Shown: piece by piece, positions 21,343-30,080 of the stretch | Layout of the letters: every line of letters begins with the position of its first letter | Numbering within the stretch: position 1 is the stretch's first letter | Assembly (NCBI GenBank): GCA_035550315.1 | Contig: DASZPL010000037.1 | Location: 1-32,916 of the forward strand | Direction of reading: 5' to 3' | Length of the DNA: 32,916 nucleotides | Source: DASZPL01 sp035550315 | Lineage (GTDB): Bacteria; Actinomycetota; Actinomycetes; JAFAQI01 | Program-made: the position numbers and the translations under genes | The notes under the pieces: generated by a model | The model's database searches: none | What the model was told of the DNA's origin: nothing | The model's input: the letters and a program-made list of their open reading frames with translations, nothing else

Positions 21343-21939
21343 ATGAGCCGCAAGTCCGGGGTGCTCGAGTTGGCCGTGCTCGGCCTGCTCCACGAGTCGC
21401 CGCTGCACGGCTATGAGCTCAGCAAGCGGCTGAAAGGTGTGCTCGGGCCGCTGCGGGCGATCTCCTACGGCAGCCTGTATCCCTGCCTGCGCTCGCTGCA
21501 GGGCGACGGCCTGATCACGATCGACGACTCGGCCAGCGAGGCCGGCCCCGGCCGGCGCAAGCGGCGGGTCTACAAGTTGACCGCGGAAGGCAAGGAGCGG
21601 CTGCAGAGCCAGCTCGCGGAGGCCGGGCCGTCGACCTGGGACGACGAGAGCTTCGGCGTCCGGTTGGCGCTGTTCGCTCAGACCGACAAGGCCGTCCGGC
21701 TACAGATCCTCGAAGGCCGGCGCAGCCGGCTGGAAGAGCGCCACGCATCCGTCGCGTCGAGCCTCAGCCGGGCTCGGGAGAAGCTCGACCGCTACACCCT
21801 CGAGCTGCAGCAGCACGGCCTCGAGTCGGTCGAGCGCGAGGTGCGCTGGCTCAACGAACTGATCGCTGATGAGCGAGCCGGGGTGACCGCCCGTCCGCGG
21901 CGTCCCGTCCGAATCACCACCCAAGGAGTAAACCGCTGA
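21343..21939 (+). CDS. PadR family transcriptional regulator
   Basis: A 198-residue PadR-type winged-helix regulator. The N-terminal domain (about 5-90) has LELAVLGLLHESPLHGYELSKRL, ISYGSLYPCLRSLQGDGLI and KRRVYKLTAEGKERL, the standard PadR pattern. The C-terminal half (about 110-180) is a Vir-like helical dimerisation region (EERHASVASSLSRAREKLDRYTLELQQHGLESVEREVRWLNELIADE). Its stop overlaps the ino1 start (TGATG). The same pair occurs in mycobacteria. The palindrome at the promoter suggests autorepression, with ino1 under the same control. The ligand is unknown. Confidence 0.93.
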   Translation: MSRKSGVLELAVLGLLHESPLHGYELSKRLKGVLGPLRAISYGSLYPCLRSLQGDGLITIDDSASEAGPGRRKRRVYKLTAEGKERLQSQLAEAGPSTWDDESFGVRLALFAQTDKAVRLQILEGRRSRLEERHASVASSLSRAREKLDRYTLELQQHGLESVEREVRWLNELIADERAGVTARPRRPVRITTQGVNR

Positions 21940-23018
21940 TGGGTTCCGTCAAAGTCGCCATCGTCGGCGTGGGCAACTGCGCCTCGTCCCTCGTGCAGGG
22001 CGTCGAGTACTACAAGAACGCCGACCCGCAGGCACGCGTTCCGGGACTGATGCACGTCGACTTCGGCGGCTACCACGTCCGTGACGTGGAGTTCGTCGCG
22101 GCGTTCGACGTCGACGGCAAGAAGGTCGGTCGTGACCTCTCCGAGGCGATTACCGCCAGCGAGAACAACACGATCCACATCGCCGACGTGCCGCCAACCG
22201 GCGTCATCGTGCAGCGCGGTCATACCTACGACGGCCTCGGCGAGTACTACAGCGAGATCATCGAGGAGTCCGACGAGACGCCGGTCGATGTCGTGCAGGT
22301 GCTGAAGGACTCGAAGGCCGACGTGCTGGTCTCCTACTTGCCGGTCGGCAGTGAAGCCGCCGACCGGTTCTACGCGCAGTGCGCGATCGACGCGAAGGTG
22401 GCGTTCGTCAACGCGCTGCCGGTGTTCATCGCCAGCGACCCCGAGTGGGCGCAGAAGTTCACCGACGCCGGCGTGCCGATCGTCGGCGACGACATCAAGA
22501 GCCAGGTCGGCGCGACCATCACCCACCGCGTCATGGCCAAGCTGTTCGAGGACCGCGGCGTCGAGTTGCTACGCACCTACCAGCTGAACTTCGGCGGCAA
22601 CATGGACTTCATGAACATGCTGGAGCGCAAGCGGCTCCAGTCGAAGAAGATCTCGAAGACCCAGTCCGTCACCTCGCAGATCCCGCACGAGATGCGCGGC
22701 GCCGACGTCCACATCGGGCCGTCAGACCACGTGCCGTGGCTGGACGACCGCAAGTGGGCGTACGTCCGGCTGGAGGGTCGCGCCTTCGGTGACGTGCCGC
22801 TGAACCTGGAGTACAAGCTCGAGGTGCACGACTCGCCGAACTCGGCGGGCGTCATCATCGACGCGATCCGGGCGGCGAAGATCGCGCTGGACCGGGGCAT
22901 CGGCGGGCCGATCCTGTCGGCGTCGTCGTACTTCATGAAGTCGCCGCCGGTGCAGTACAGCGACGACGAGGCGCGCGAGGCCGTCGGCCAGTTCATCGCC
23001 GGCACGATCGAGCGATAG
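21939..23018 (+). CDS. ino1: inositol-3-phosphate synthase
   Basis: 359-residue NAD-dependent enzyme converting glucose 6-phosphate to inositol 3-phosphate, the source of inositol for phosphatidylinositol and mycothiol in actinobacteria. The Rossmann motif is VAIVGVGNCASSLVQG (about 6-21). Family blocks include VDFGGYHVRDVEFVAAFDVD, DVLVSYLPVGSEAADRFYAQCA, FVNALPVFIASDPEWAQKF, GVPIVGDDIKSQVGATITHR and QLNFGGNMDFMNM, plus the catalytic-region Lys residues in ERKRLQSKKISKTQSVTSQ. AAGGAG at 21923-21928 and the TGATG overlap with padR give tight coupling. Confidence 0.96.
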   Translation: MGSVKVAIVGVGNCASSLVQGVEYYKNADPQARVPGLMHVDFGGYHVRDVEFVAAFDVDGKKVGRDLSEAITASENNTIHIADVPPTGVIVQRGHTYDGLGEYYSEIIEESDETPVDVVQVLKDSKADVLVSYLPVGSEAADRFYAQCAIDAKVAFVNALPVFIASDPEWAQKFTDAGVPIVGDDIKSQVGATITHRVMAKLFEDRGVELLRTYQLNFGGNMDFMNMLERKRLQSKKISKTQSVTSQIPHEMRGADVHIGPSDHVPWLDDRKWAYVRLEGRAFGDVPLNLEYKLEVHDSPNSAGVIIDAIRAAKIALDRGIGGPILSASSYFMKSPPVQYSDDEAREAVGQFIAGTIER

Positions 23019-23037
23019 CACCGGCCCCTACCGGTCC

Positions 23038-24375
23038 GTGAAGGGCTGGCCGCGGCCGGCTGCGGCTAGCCCGGCGCTGAGCCGATGGCGGGCACTGCTG
23101 CGCGAGCGGCGGTTCCAGCAGCTGCTCGCGGCGCGGCTGACCTCACAGGCGGCCGACGGCGTCTTCCAGGCCAGCCTGGCCAGCGCGGTGTTCTTCAATC
23201 CGGAGCACCATGCCAGCGCGGCGCGGGTGGCGAGCGGCTTCGTCGTCCTGCTGCTGCCCTACAGCCTGGTCGGGCCGTTCGCCGGCGTTTTCCTCGACCG
23301 CTGGCGACGGCAGCGAGTGCTGGTGTACGGCGCACTCGTGCGCTCGCTCGTGGTCGCAGTGGCGGCGGCGTTGCTGGCGCGGCAGGGCCCGGCGGGGCTG
23401 GGTTTCGAGGTCGCGGCGCTGGCCGCGCTGTCGATCAACCGGTTCTACCTGGCCGACCTCGGCGCCTCGCTGCCGAGCATCCTGACCGATCGGCTGCTCG
23501 TCGCCGGCAACGCGCTGTCGCCCACCGCCGGGACGGTGGCGACGATCGCCGGCGGCGGCATCGGGCTCGGGTTGCGCGAGCTCGCCGGCCGAGGCAGCGG
23601 GGCGGACGCCGTGGCGTGCCTGGTCGCAGCGGTGGGCTATGTCGTCGCGGCGCTGCTGGCGCTGCGGCTGCCGGCCGAGTCACTGGGTCCGGCAGTCCGC
23701 AATCAGGCTCCGCTGCGCCGGCAGCTCGCCGGGACGGTGCGCGGGCTCGTAGCCGGCGCCGATCACATCCGCCGACTGCCATCGGCTGCTGCCGGGCTCG
23801 GCATGATCTGCGGCCAACGGCTGTTGTTCGGCGTCTGGTCGATCATGGCGCTGCTGCTCTACCGCAACCACTTCCACGACGCCGGGCTGCTCCGCGCGGG
23901 GATCGTCGGGTTCGGTCAGGCCGTCGCTGCCGGCGGGATCGGCTTCGTCATCGCCGCGGCGGTCGCGCCCGTTGCTGCCGCTCGGTTTGGCCTGCGCCGC
24001 TGGATCGTGATCGTCACCGGCTTCCTGGCGGTCGCCGAGCTCGTGCTCGGCCTGGAGTTCGCGCTCGCCCCGTTGCTGGTGGCGGCGCTTGCCACCGGGT
24101 TCGCGACTCAGTCCACGAAGATCTGCGTGGACACGCTGCTGCAGGAGCAGGTGAGCGACGAGTTCCGCGGTCGCGCCTTCGCCTTCTACGACACCGTCTT
24201 CAACGCCAGCTTCGTCGCCGCCGCGGTCGTGGCAGCGGTCAGCCTGCCGGCCACAGGCACCTCGACGGTCGCGGTCGTGTTGATCGCCGCCGGTTACGCC
24301 GTGCTGGCGCTCGGCTATTCGAGCGCCGCCTCGACGGTCGCTAGTGGCCCAGCAGCGCGCCGAGCAGGGCCGTGA
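23038..24375 (+). CDS. MFS transporter
   Basis: 445 residues with about 12 hydrophobic segments. An MFS_3-like protein: RERRFQQLLAARLTSQAADGVFQASLASAVFF opens helix 1; PYSLVGPFAGVFLDRWRRQRVLVYG is the motif-A region. The C-terminal half has KICVDTLLQEQVSDEFRGRAFAFYDTVFNASFVAAA, a conserved loop of this group. Start GTG 23038, 19 bases after the ino1 stop, so probably part of the padR-ino1 transcript. In streptomycetes I recall an MFS gene beside ino1 as well. Substrate unknown. Its last 35 bp overlap the end of the FecR-like gene on the other strand. Confidence 0.87.
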   Translation: MKGWPRPAAASPALSRWRALLRERRFQQLLAARLTSQAADGVFQASLASAVFFNPEHHASAARVASGFVVLLLPYSLVGPFAGVFLDRWRRQRVLVYGALVRSLVVAVAAALLARQGPAGLGFEVAALAALSINRFYLADLGASLPSILTDRLLVAGNALSPTAGTVATIAGGGIGLGLRELAGRGSGADAVACLVAAVGYVVAALLALRLPAESLGPAVRNQAPLRRQLAGTVRGLVAGADHIRRLPSAAAGLGMICGQRLLFGVWSIMALLLYRNHFHDAGLLRAGIVGFGQAVAAGGIGFVIAAAVAPVAAARFGLRRWIVIVTGFLAVAELVLGLEFALAPLLVAALATGFATQSTKICVDTLLQEQVSDEFRGRAFAFYDTVFNASFVAAAVVAAVSLPATGTSTVAVVLIAAGYAVLALGYSSAASTVASGPAARRAGP

Positions 24376-25858
24376 GCAGCGGGACCCGGGCGGGCGGCGG
24401 CGGAGCCGGCTTGGCCGGGTGGCTGCGGACCTGGTGCCGGCCGTGAGCCGGCGGGCGGCGATGCGACTTCACGGTCGCCGAATGCGACTTGGCGGGCGCC
24501 GCAGCTACGTGCCGTTTGCTTCCGGGCGGCGCCGCTGCCGGCGGATGCGCGGCGGTCGTCGTCGTACCGTGCCCGGCCGGTCGGGCGCTCGCGGTGGCCG
24601 CGTGATGTGACGGCGTGGCCGGCGGTGCCGGCTGCGTCAGCGCCTGGATGATTGCGTTGAGGGGGAGCAACGACAGCACGCCGGCGAGCGTCCGGCCGGT
24701 GGTGTCGACCAGCAGCCCGAGAGCGCCGGTCGCCCGCGGCGGCAACGGCGGCGTTCCGATTCCGCCGCCGCCCGGCCGGTGACCGTGGTTTGTCCCGGGT
24801 TGGTGCCCACCGCGGCCGGGGTTCGTCGAGTGCCCGGTGCCGGTCGCCGGGCCGCCTGGACCCGTGGTGCCGACACCGCCAACCGACGCATTACCCGACG
24901 CGCTGACCGCCGAGCCGGGTCCCGTCAGGCCGCCGGCCGACCCGCGCTGGTGCTGGAGCGCCGTGTACGCCGCCACCGCCGCCGAGGCGCGGCCACCGAG
25001 CAGATGGTCGACGACGCCCCAGGAACCGCCCTGCGCGCGGAACGTGACGGCCCGGTCGTACCGGTGCTGCCGGCTGCCGGCGGCCGATGCCGTCGAGTCG
25101 GCGATCAGCATCGGCAACACCCGCTCGCTGCGCGCGCTCCCGGCCGGAAGCCGGACCGTCGAGCCGGTCCACGCCGCTTCCACGATCCTGGCGGCGGCCT
25201 GCCCGGTCGTGTCGATGCCGCGGGCCAACGTGTTGAGTGCGAGGTCGTCCTCGACCAGGGTCGGGACGACGTGCGCCTCGGCGGCGCTGTCGGTGAGCTG
25301 CAGCGGGGTGGGAGTCGACAACGCGTCGCCGTTGAGCACCGCCTGATACAGCGGGTGCACCGACAGCGCCCGGCCGGTGCTGCTGGTCACGACGATCTCG
25401 CCGACCAGGGCGCCGACGCGAGTGGCCACGGAACGGTCCGCGACCGCCGCGGTGCCGGCCGGCACCGTCACGGTGTCGGCGGCGAGGTCGAGCCGCAGGC
25501 CCGGGCCGTGCCGCGCGTCGGTCAACGCCGAGCCGGTCCGCAGCTGCTGGTGCCCGCCGTCGACCACGGCGACCGCCGTACCTCCGGACAGGTAGACCAC
25601 CCGGCCGGTCGTGACCAGCTCGGCCGCACCGTCGGCGGCCGTGCGCACGATGTCGCCGCGCGGCACCAGCTGACCGTCCCGGGCCGGCCGGGTGACACCG
25701 TCCGCGCCGACCAGGAATGCGTTATGGACGCCGGCGAGATGCGTGGCGGCGTGCGCGACCGTCTCCGGGCCGCGGGTCACGATGACGGCGGCGGCCGCGA
25801 CGACGACCGCCATGCAGCCGGCGCCGATGCCGAGCCGGGCGCGCCCGCTTCGCCCCAT
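24341..25858 (-). CDS. FecR-like domain membrane protein of unknown function
   Basis: 505 residues from ATG 25858 (MGRSGRARLGIGAGCMAVVV), which lies six bases after GACAAT and appears leaderless; an in-frame ATG at 25894 is possible. A membrane segment (about 8-27) is followed by an extracytoplasmic beta-rich region that resembles FecR (about 45-190: FLVGADGVTRPARDGQLVPRGDIVRTAADGAAELVTTGRVVYLSGGTAVAVVDGG). Next come a helical region, a Gly/His-rich stretch (GTGHSTNPGRGGHQPGTNHGHRPGGGG), and a Pro/Ala/His tail ending in a hydrophobic LLTALLGALLGH. FecR-type proteins often sense envelope signals and regulate sigma factors, but no sigma gene is adjacent. Overlaps the convergent MFS gene by 35 bp. 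Function not established. Confidence 0.7.
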   Translation of the reverse strand: MGRSGRARLGIGAGCMAVVVAAAAVIVTRGPETVAHAATHLAGVHNAFLVGADGVTRPARDGQLVPRGDIVRTAADGAAELVTTGRVVYLSGGTAVAVVDGGHQQLRTGSALTDARHGPGLRLDLAADTVTVPAGTAAVADRSVATRVGALVGEIVVTSSTGRALSVHPLYQAVLNGDALSTPTPLQLTDSAAEAHVVPTLVEDDLALNTLARGIDTTGQAAARIVEAAWTGSTVRLPAGSARSERVLPMLIADSTASAAGSRQHRYDRAVTFRAQGGSWGVVDHLLGGRASAAVAAYTALQHQRGSAGGLTGPGSAVSASGNASVGGVGTTGPGGPATGTGHSTNPGRGGHQPGTNHGHRPGGGGIGTPPLPPRATGALGLLVDTTGRTLAGVLSLLPLNAIIQALTQPAPPATPSHHAATASARPAGHGTTTTAAHPPAAAPPGSKRHVAAAPAKSHSATVKSHRRPPAHGRHQVRSHPAKPAPPPPARVPLLTALLGALLGH

Positions 25859-25892
25859 GTGCGCATTGTCGATCGGATCGTGGCCAGATGCC

Positions 25893-25910
25893 ATGGCCCG
25901 AACGGGCCAT
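25893..25910. repeat. 18-bp palindrome between pcnA and the FecR-like gene
   Basis: ATGGCCCG (25893-25900) and CGGGCCAT (25903-25910) form a perfect inverted repeat around AA. It lies 10 bp after the pcnA stop and 35 bp before the chosen start of the FecR-like gene. The loop is too short for a normal terminator stem unless two pairs open, so an operator is equally likely. Confidence 0.5.
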
Positions 25911-25920
25911 ATCCGCGGGC

Positions 25921-27366
25921 TCATCGCACGTCGTGCGCGGCGGCCCAGGACCGCAGCTCGGCGATCGCCGTCTCCCGATCCAGCGGGCCGCGCTCCATCC
26001 GCAGCGCCAGCAAGTGCTGGTAGGCCTGGCCGACGAGCGGGCCCGGGGGGATGCCGAGCTCGCGCATGATCTCGTTGCCGTCGAGATCCGGCCGGATCCG
26101 TTGCAGGTCTTCCTGCGCCGCGAGCTCCGCGATCCGCTGCTCCAGCGAGTCGTACGCCGCGGCGAGCTCGCGCGCCTTGCGCGCGTTGCGGGTCGTGCAG
26201 TCCGAGCGGGTCAGCCGGTGCAGCCGGTCGAGCAACGGACCGGCGTCACGAACGTAACGGCGTACCGCCGAGTCGGTCCAGCCGCCACCGGAGTAGCCGT
26301 GAAACCGCAGATGCAGCTCCACCAGCCGCGCGACGTCGTCCACGGTCTCCTTCGGGAACCGCAGCGCGGTCAACCGCTGGCGAGCCATCGCGGCGCCGAC
26401 CACCTCGTGGTGATGGAACGACACTTTGCCGCCGGGCTCGACCGACTTGGTCTTCGGCTTGCCGATGTCGTGCAGCAGCGCGGCGAGCCGAAGCACCAGG
26501 TCGGGACCGTCCGGCTCGAGGGCGATCGCCTGCTCCAGGACCGTCAGGGTGTGGGCGTAGACGTCCTTGTGACGGCGGTGCTCGTCGACGGTTTCGGTGA
26601 GCCGCCCTACCTCCGGCAGGCAGTGCTCGATCAAACCGGTCTCGACCAACAGCTCGATGCCCCGCCGGGGCTGGTCCGCGCACAGCAGCTTGACCAGCTC
26701 GTCGCGGATCCGCTCGGCGCTGACGATGTCCAGCCGGGCCGCCATCGCGGCGATCGCGCGGCGCGCCGCATCCTCGACGGTGAATCCCAGCTGCGCCGCG
26801 AACCGGGCGGCGCGCAGCATCCGTAGCGGGTCGTCGTCGAACGACCGCTCCGGTTCGATCGGCGTGCGCAGCAGGCCGGCGGCCAGGTCGGTGAGTCCGT
26901 CGTACGGGTCGACGATCGGCCGGGCTGCGTCGAGCGGCAGCGCGACCGCCAAGGCGTTGACGGTGAAGTCGCGGCGCGCCAGGTCGCCCTCGATGGTGTC
27001 GCCGTACGCAACCGCCGGCTTGCGCGACGAAGCGTCGTACCGGTCCGTGCGGAAAGTCGTGATCTCGCACCGGTGGCCGGCGACCTGCACCCCGACGGTT
27101 CCGAACGCGATCCCGGTCGTCCACGTCGGACCGAGGTCCCCGACCAGCTCGAGCACCCGCTCCGGCGGCGCGTCGGTGGCGAAGTCGAGGTCGGCCGTGG
27201 CGCGACCGAGCAGCGCGTCGCGCACGGTGCCGCCGACCAGGAACAGCTGGTGGCCGCCGTCGACGATCGGCGCGGCCAGCCGTTCGGTCACCGGCGCGAG
27301 CCGCACCAGTTCGCGGATCGCCCGCCGGGCCGCGTCCGCGACCGCGCGCGAGCCTCGTGACGCCAC
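25921..27366 (-). CDS. pcnA: CCA tRNA nucleotidyltransferase
   Basis: 481-residue class II nucleotidyltransferase (mycobacterial PcnA type, which is about 480 residues), which adds or repairs the CCA end of tRNA. The head domain has LVGGTVRDALLG (Gly45-Gly46, Arg49-Asp50) and the metal-binding pair DLD (Asp59, Asp61). RRDFTVNALAV, DPYDGLTDL and DDPLRMLRAARFAAQLGF are typical. The C-terminal HD domain has His299-Asp300 in LAALLHDIGKPKTK and HHHEVVGA. I choose GTG 27366, which follows a TAGTGT element (27380 to 27375) by eight bases and matches the family length. The frame is open far upstream through the divergent NUDIX gene, but that is shadow. Confidence 0.95.
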   Translation of the reverse strand: MASRGSRAVADAARRAIRELVRLAPVTERLAAPIVDGGHQLFLVGGTVRDALLGRATADLDFATDAPPERVLELVGDLGPTWTTGIAFGTVGVQVAGHRCEITTFRTDRYDASSRKPAVAYGDTIEGDLARRDFTVNALAVALPLDAARPIVDPYDGLTDLAAGLLRTPIEPERSFDDDPLRMLRAARFAAQLGFTVEDAARRAIAAMAARLDIVSAERIRDELVKLLCADQPRRGIELLVETGLIEHCLPEVGRLTETVDEHRRHKDVYAHTLTVLEQAIALEPDGPDLVLRLAALLHDIGKPKTKSVEPGGKVSFHHHEVVGAAMARQRLTALRFPKETVDDVARLVELHLRFHGYSGGGWTDSAVRRYVRDAGPLLDRLHRLTRSDCTTRNARKARELAAAYDSLEQRIAELAAQEDLQRIRPDLDGNEIMRELGIPPGPLVGQAYQHLLALRMERGPLDRETAIAELRSWAAAHDVR

Positions 27367-27380
27367 GGCTTGCCACACTA
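27364..27380 (-). promoter_or_regulatory. near-leaderless promoter of pcnA
   Basis: On the minus strand TAGTGT (27380 to 27375) fits TANNNT and lies eight bases before GTG 27366. No ribosome binding site is present between them. Confidence 0.4.
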
Positions 27381-27411
27381 CGGTGCGCCGGGAGGCTGGC
27401 CGATTACCTCT

Positions 27412-27427
27412 TAGAGTCTGGGTTATG
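27412..27427 (+). promoter_or_regulatory. leaderless promoter of the NUDIX-DUF6049-murJ operon
   Basis: TAGAGT at 27412-27417 fits TANNNT and is seven bases before ATG 27425. The pcnA promoter lies back to back only about 30 bp away, so both operons start within 60 bp. Confidence 0.45.
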
Positions 27428-27883
27428 CCGTCCCGGGGACGCCAGCGGCTGCGCAGCGTCGAGGAAACGTCCGCCGGCGGCCTGGTGGTTTCCGACCTCC
27501 GTGGCGCGCCGCGCGGGGCGGTCATCGGCCGGCTCGACCGGCGGGGCCAGCTGCGGTGGTCGCTGCCGAAGGGCCACGTCGAGGCCGGGGAGACCACCGA
27601 GGACGCCGCCATCCGGGAGGTCGAGGAGGAGACCGGCATCCTGGGCCAGGTGGTCGCGCCGTTGGGCACGATCGACTTCTGGTTCGTCGCCGAGGGCCGG
27701 CGGATCCACAAGACGGTGCACCACTTCCTGATGCTGGCGCAGGGTGGCGAGCTCTCCGACGCGGACGCCGAGGTCGAGCAGGTCGAGTGGGTGCCGATCG
27801 AGCAGTTGGCGGACCGGTTGGCCTACGACGGCGAGCGCCGGCTGATGGCGCAGGTGCCGGCGCTGCTCGCGGACCCCGCCTGA
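27425..27883 (+). CDS. NUDIX hydrolase
   Basis: 152 residues from ATG 27425 (MPSRGRQRLRSVEETSAGGLVV). The complete Nudix box is GHVEAGETTEDAAIREVEEETGI (from Gly50), with the metal-binding REVEEE core. It hydrolyses a nucleoside diphosphate linked to another moiety. The genomic position next to pcnA and DUF6049-murJ is that of mycobacterial MutT4, but it is shorter than I recall for MutT4, so sanitisation of oxidised nucleotides is only a family-based guess. The true start lies inside a longer open frame that extends over the pcnA gene. A five-codon frame (27883-27900) links its stop to the next start through two TGATG overlaps. Confidence 0.92.
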   Translation: MPSRGRQRLRSVEETSAGGLVVSDLRGAPRGAVIGRLDRRGQLRWSLPKGHVEAGETTEDAAIREVEEETGILGQVVAPLGTIDFWFVAEGRRIHKTVHHFLMLAQGGELSDADAEVEQVEWVPIEQLADRLAYDGERRLMAQVPALLADPA

Positions 27884-27899
27884 TGAAGGACGATGCCTG

Positions 27900-30080
27900 A
27901 TGAAAGGCCGCCTACTGAGGTGGCGGCTGGCGACGGCCGGCATCGTCGGCGGGCTGGCGCTCGCCCCGCTTGCCCCGCTGAGCGCCGACACTCCGCCGGC
28001 CCCGGTCCAAACCGCCGGCTCCTCGGCCGTGCCAACAATCAGCCAACCGGTCCAGGTCGAGCTGACGCGGCTGACCCCCGCGGCGCCGCAGCCGGGCGAC
28101 ACGCTGGTGTTGCGCGGCACGCTGCGCAACGTCTCGAGCGAGAGCGTCGCCACGCTGGCGGTGCAACTGTGGCTCGGCGCCGACAAGATCACGACCCGCG
28201 GCGCCCTCGACAGCTTCGCCGACGACCCCACGGGGTCGCTGGTCGGACTGTCGCCGGTCGGCGCGCCGATCTCGGCGGCACGACCGTCTCTCGGACCGGG
28301 CGGGAGCGAACGGTTCCGGCTCGCGGTGCCGGTGAACCAGCTGAATCTGCCGGACACCTGGGAGGTGCGGGAACTCGGCGTGGACGTCACGGGCAGCACG
28401 GCACTCGGCGTGACCACCGTGGGGTCGCTGCGCAGCTTCCTGCCGTGGGCGCCGCGGGGTGCGATCGGTCACGGCGTCCCCACCCGGGTGGCCTGGCTGT
28501 GGCCGCTGATCGACCAGCCGCACCGCACCGCCGGCAGCACGTGGACCGACGACGACCTCGCCGCCGCATTCGGTGCCGACGGCCGGCTCACCCGGCTGGT
28601 CAGTGCCGCGGTCTCGGCCGCCACCCAGCACTCGGTGCGGCATCCGCGCCGGACCCGGACGGTGCCGGTGACGTGGGCGATCGACCCGATGCTGGTCGAC
28701 GACGCGAGCGCGATGACGAAGCCCTACCAGGTCAGCGCGGACGGAAACACCAGGTCCGGCGCCGGAGGTGCGGCCGCCCGCCAGTGGCTCGCCTCGCTGC
28801 GGACCGCGGTCGCCGAACCGGGCACGGACCTGCTTCCACTGCCGTACGCCGACCCGGACCTCGACGCCGCGATCCGCGCCGGTTTCGGCGCCGAGGTGGG
28901 CGCGGCGGCTACCAGCGGTCGCACCCTCCTGGAACACGCGTTGACTCCGAACAACTGGTTCGACGCGGCGTGGCCCCCGGGCGGCTACATCGACCAGCGG
29001 ACCGCCGACGAGCTGTTCGCCACCGGCGTCACCACCGTGGTCCTCGCGGACGGCGCGCTCCCGCCGGTGACACCGCCGAACGCAACGCCGACCGCGCGCA
29101 CGGTGCTGCGCACCGACAACGGCGACCTCAGCGTGCTGCTCAGCGACTCGACGCTGGACCAAGCCGTCGCGAGCGGCGCCGACGATCCGAGCGAGTCGGC
29201 CGCGGCGCTGCAGCGCTATCTCGCCGAGACCCTGATGATCCAGAACGAGCTGCCCAACGACCAGCGCAGCGTGGTGATCGCGCCCGAACGTCGCTGGGCA
29301 CCGACCGCCAGCTACGCACAGGCGTTGCTGGCCGACACCGGCAAGGTGCCGTGGATCCGGCCGGTCAGCCTCAGCCAGGTCGCCGCCGAGCCGGCGGACA
29401 CCCAGCTCGCCCGGGCGTCGCTGACCGTCCCGCCGACCGCCCGCCACGCGGAGCTCGGTGCGGGCTACCTGCACGGGCTCGACGATGCCGCCCGTCACGT
29501 GACGACATTGGGCGCCCTCGCCCCGGGCGCGGCGACGGTGCGGGACCTCACCACCGGCATCCAGCGCGGCCTGTCGTCCGCCTGGCGGACCGCGCCGTTC
29601 CTGGCGTCGGATCGGCTCGATGCACTGCACCGGGCGATCGACACCGCGATGGGCGGCGTGCGCATCGCGTCCCAACCGAACAGCTTCGTCACCCTGACCA
29701 GCCACAACGGAAACGTTCCGGTGACCATCGCCAACGACCTGGACTCGCCGGTGCGGGTCCGGCTGGAGCTGAACGCCAACCAGCGGCTGACCCTGGGGCG
29801 GACGGCCGATCAGATCTACACGATCACGCCGCACCACCCGCGGACCATCGACGTCCACGCCGCCGCCAAGACCTCCGGGGTGTTCCCGCTGCAGGTCCGG
29901 TTGCTGACCCCCAAGGGCGGTCGGTACGGCGCGCCGGTGCAGCTGTTCGTCCGGTCGACCGTCTACGGGACGATCACGCTGGCGATCACCGGCGCGGCGA
30001 CCGGCGCGTTGCTGCTCGCCGTGGCCGTCCGGCTGATCCGGCGGGCCCGGCGCGCTCGGCGCACTCCGGCGACGCCATGA
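27900..30080 (+). CDS. DUF6049 family secreted/membrane protein
   Basis: 726 residues. A basic N-terminus and hydrophobic signal (about 7-28, RWRLATAGIVGGLALAPLAPLSA) are followed by a long extracytoplasmic region, with an N-terminal beta-rich part (QVELTRLTPAAPQPGDTLVLRGTLRNVSSES), a middle domain (TPNNWFDAAWPPGGYIDQRTADELFATGVTTVVLADGALP) and a C-terminal beta domain. A C-terminal membrane helix (about 693-715, TITLAITGAATGALLLAVAVRLI) and Arg-rich cytosolic tail end it. DUF6049 proteins lie before murJ in most actinobacteria, as here, where the stop overlaps the murJ start (ATGA). Role unknown; an accessory of lipid II or wall assembly is inferred from linkage. AAGGA (27886-27890) lies before the ATG. 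Confidence 0.9.
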   Translation: MKGRLLRWRLATAGIVGGLALAPLAPLSADTPPAPVQTAGSSAVPTISQPVQVELTRLTPAAPQPGDTLVLRGTLRNVSSESVATLAVQLWLGADKITTRGALDSFADDPTGSLVGLSPVGAPISAARPSLGPGGSERFRLAVPVNQLNLPDTWEVRELGVDVTGSTALGVTTVGSLRSFLPWAPRGAIGHGVPTRVAWLWPLIDQPHRTAGSTWTDDDLAAAFGADGRLTRLVSAAVSAATQHSVRHPRRTRTVPVTWAIDPMLVDDASAMTKPYQVSADGNTRSGAGGAAARQWLASLRTAVAEPGTDLLPLPYADPDLDAAIRAGFGAEVGAAATSGRTLLEHALTPNNWFDAAWPPGGYIDQRTADELFATGVTTVVLADGALPPVTPPNATPTARTVLRTDNGDLSVLLSDSTLDQAVASGADDPSESAAALQRYLAETLMIQNELPNDQRSVVIAPERRWAPTASYAQALLADTGKVPWIRPVSLSQVAAEPADTQLARASLTVPPTARHAELGAGYLHGLDDAARHVTTLGALAPGAATVRDLTTGIQRGLSSAWRTAPFLASDRLDALHRAIDTAMGGVRIASQPNSFVTLTSHNGNVPVTIANDLDSPVRVRLELNANQRLTLGRTADQIYTITPHHPRTIDVHAAAKTSGVFPLQVRLLTPKGGRYGAPVQLFVRSTVYGTITLAITGAATGALLLAVAVRLIRRARRARRTPATP

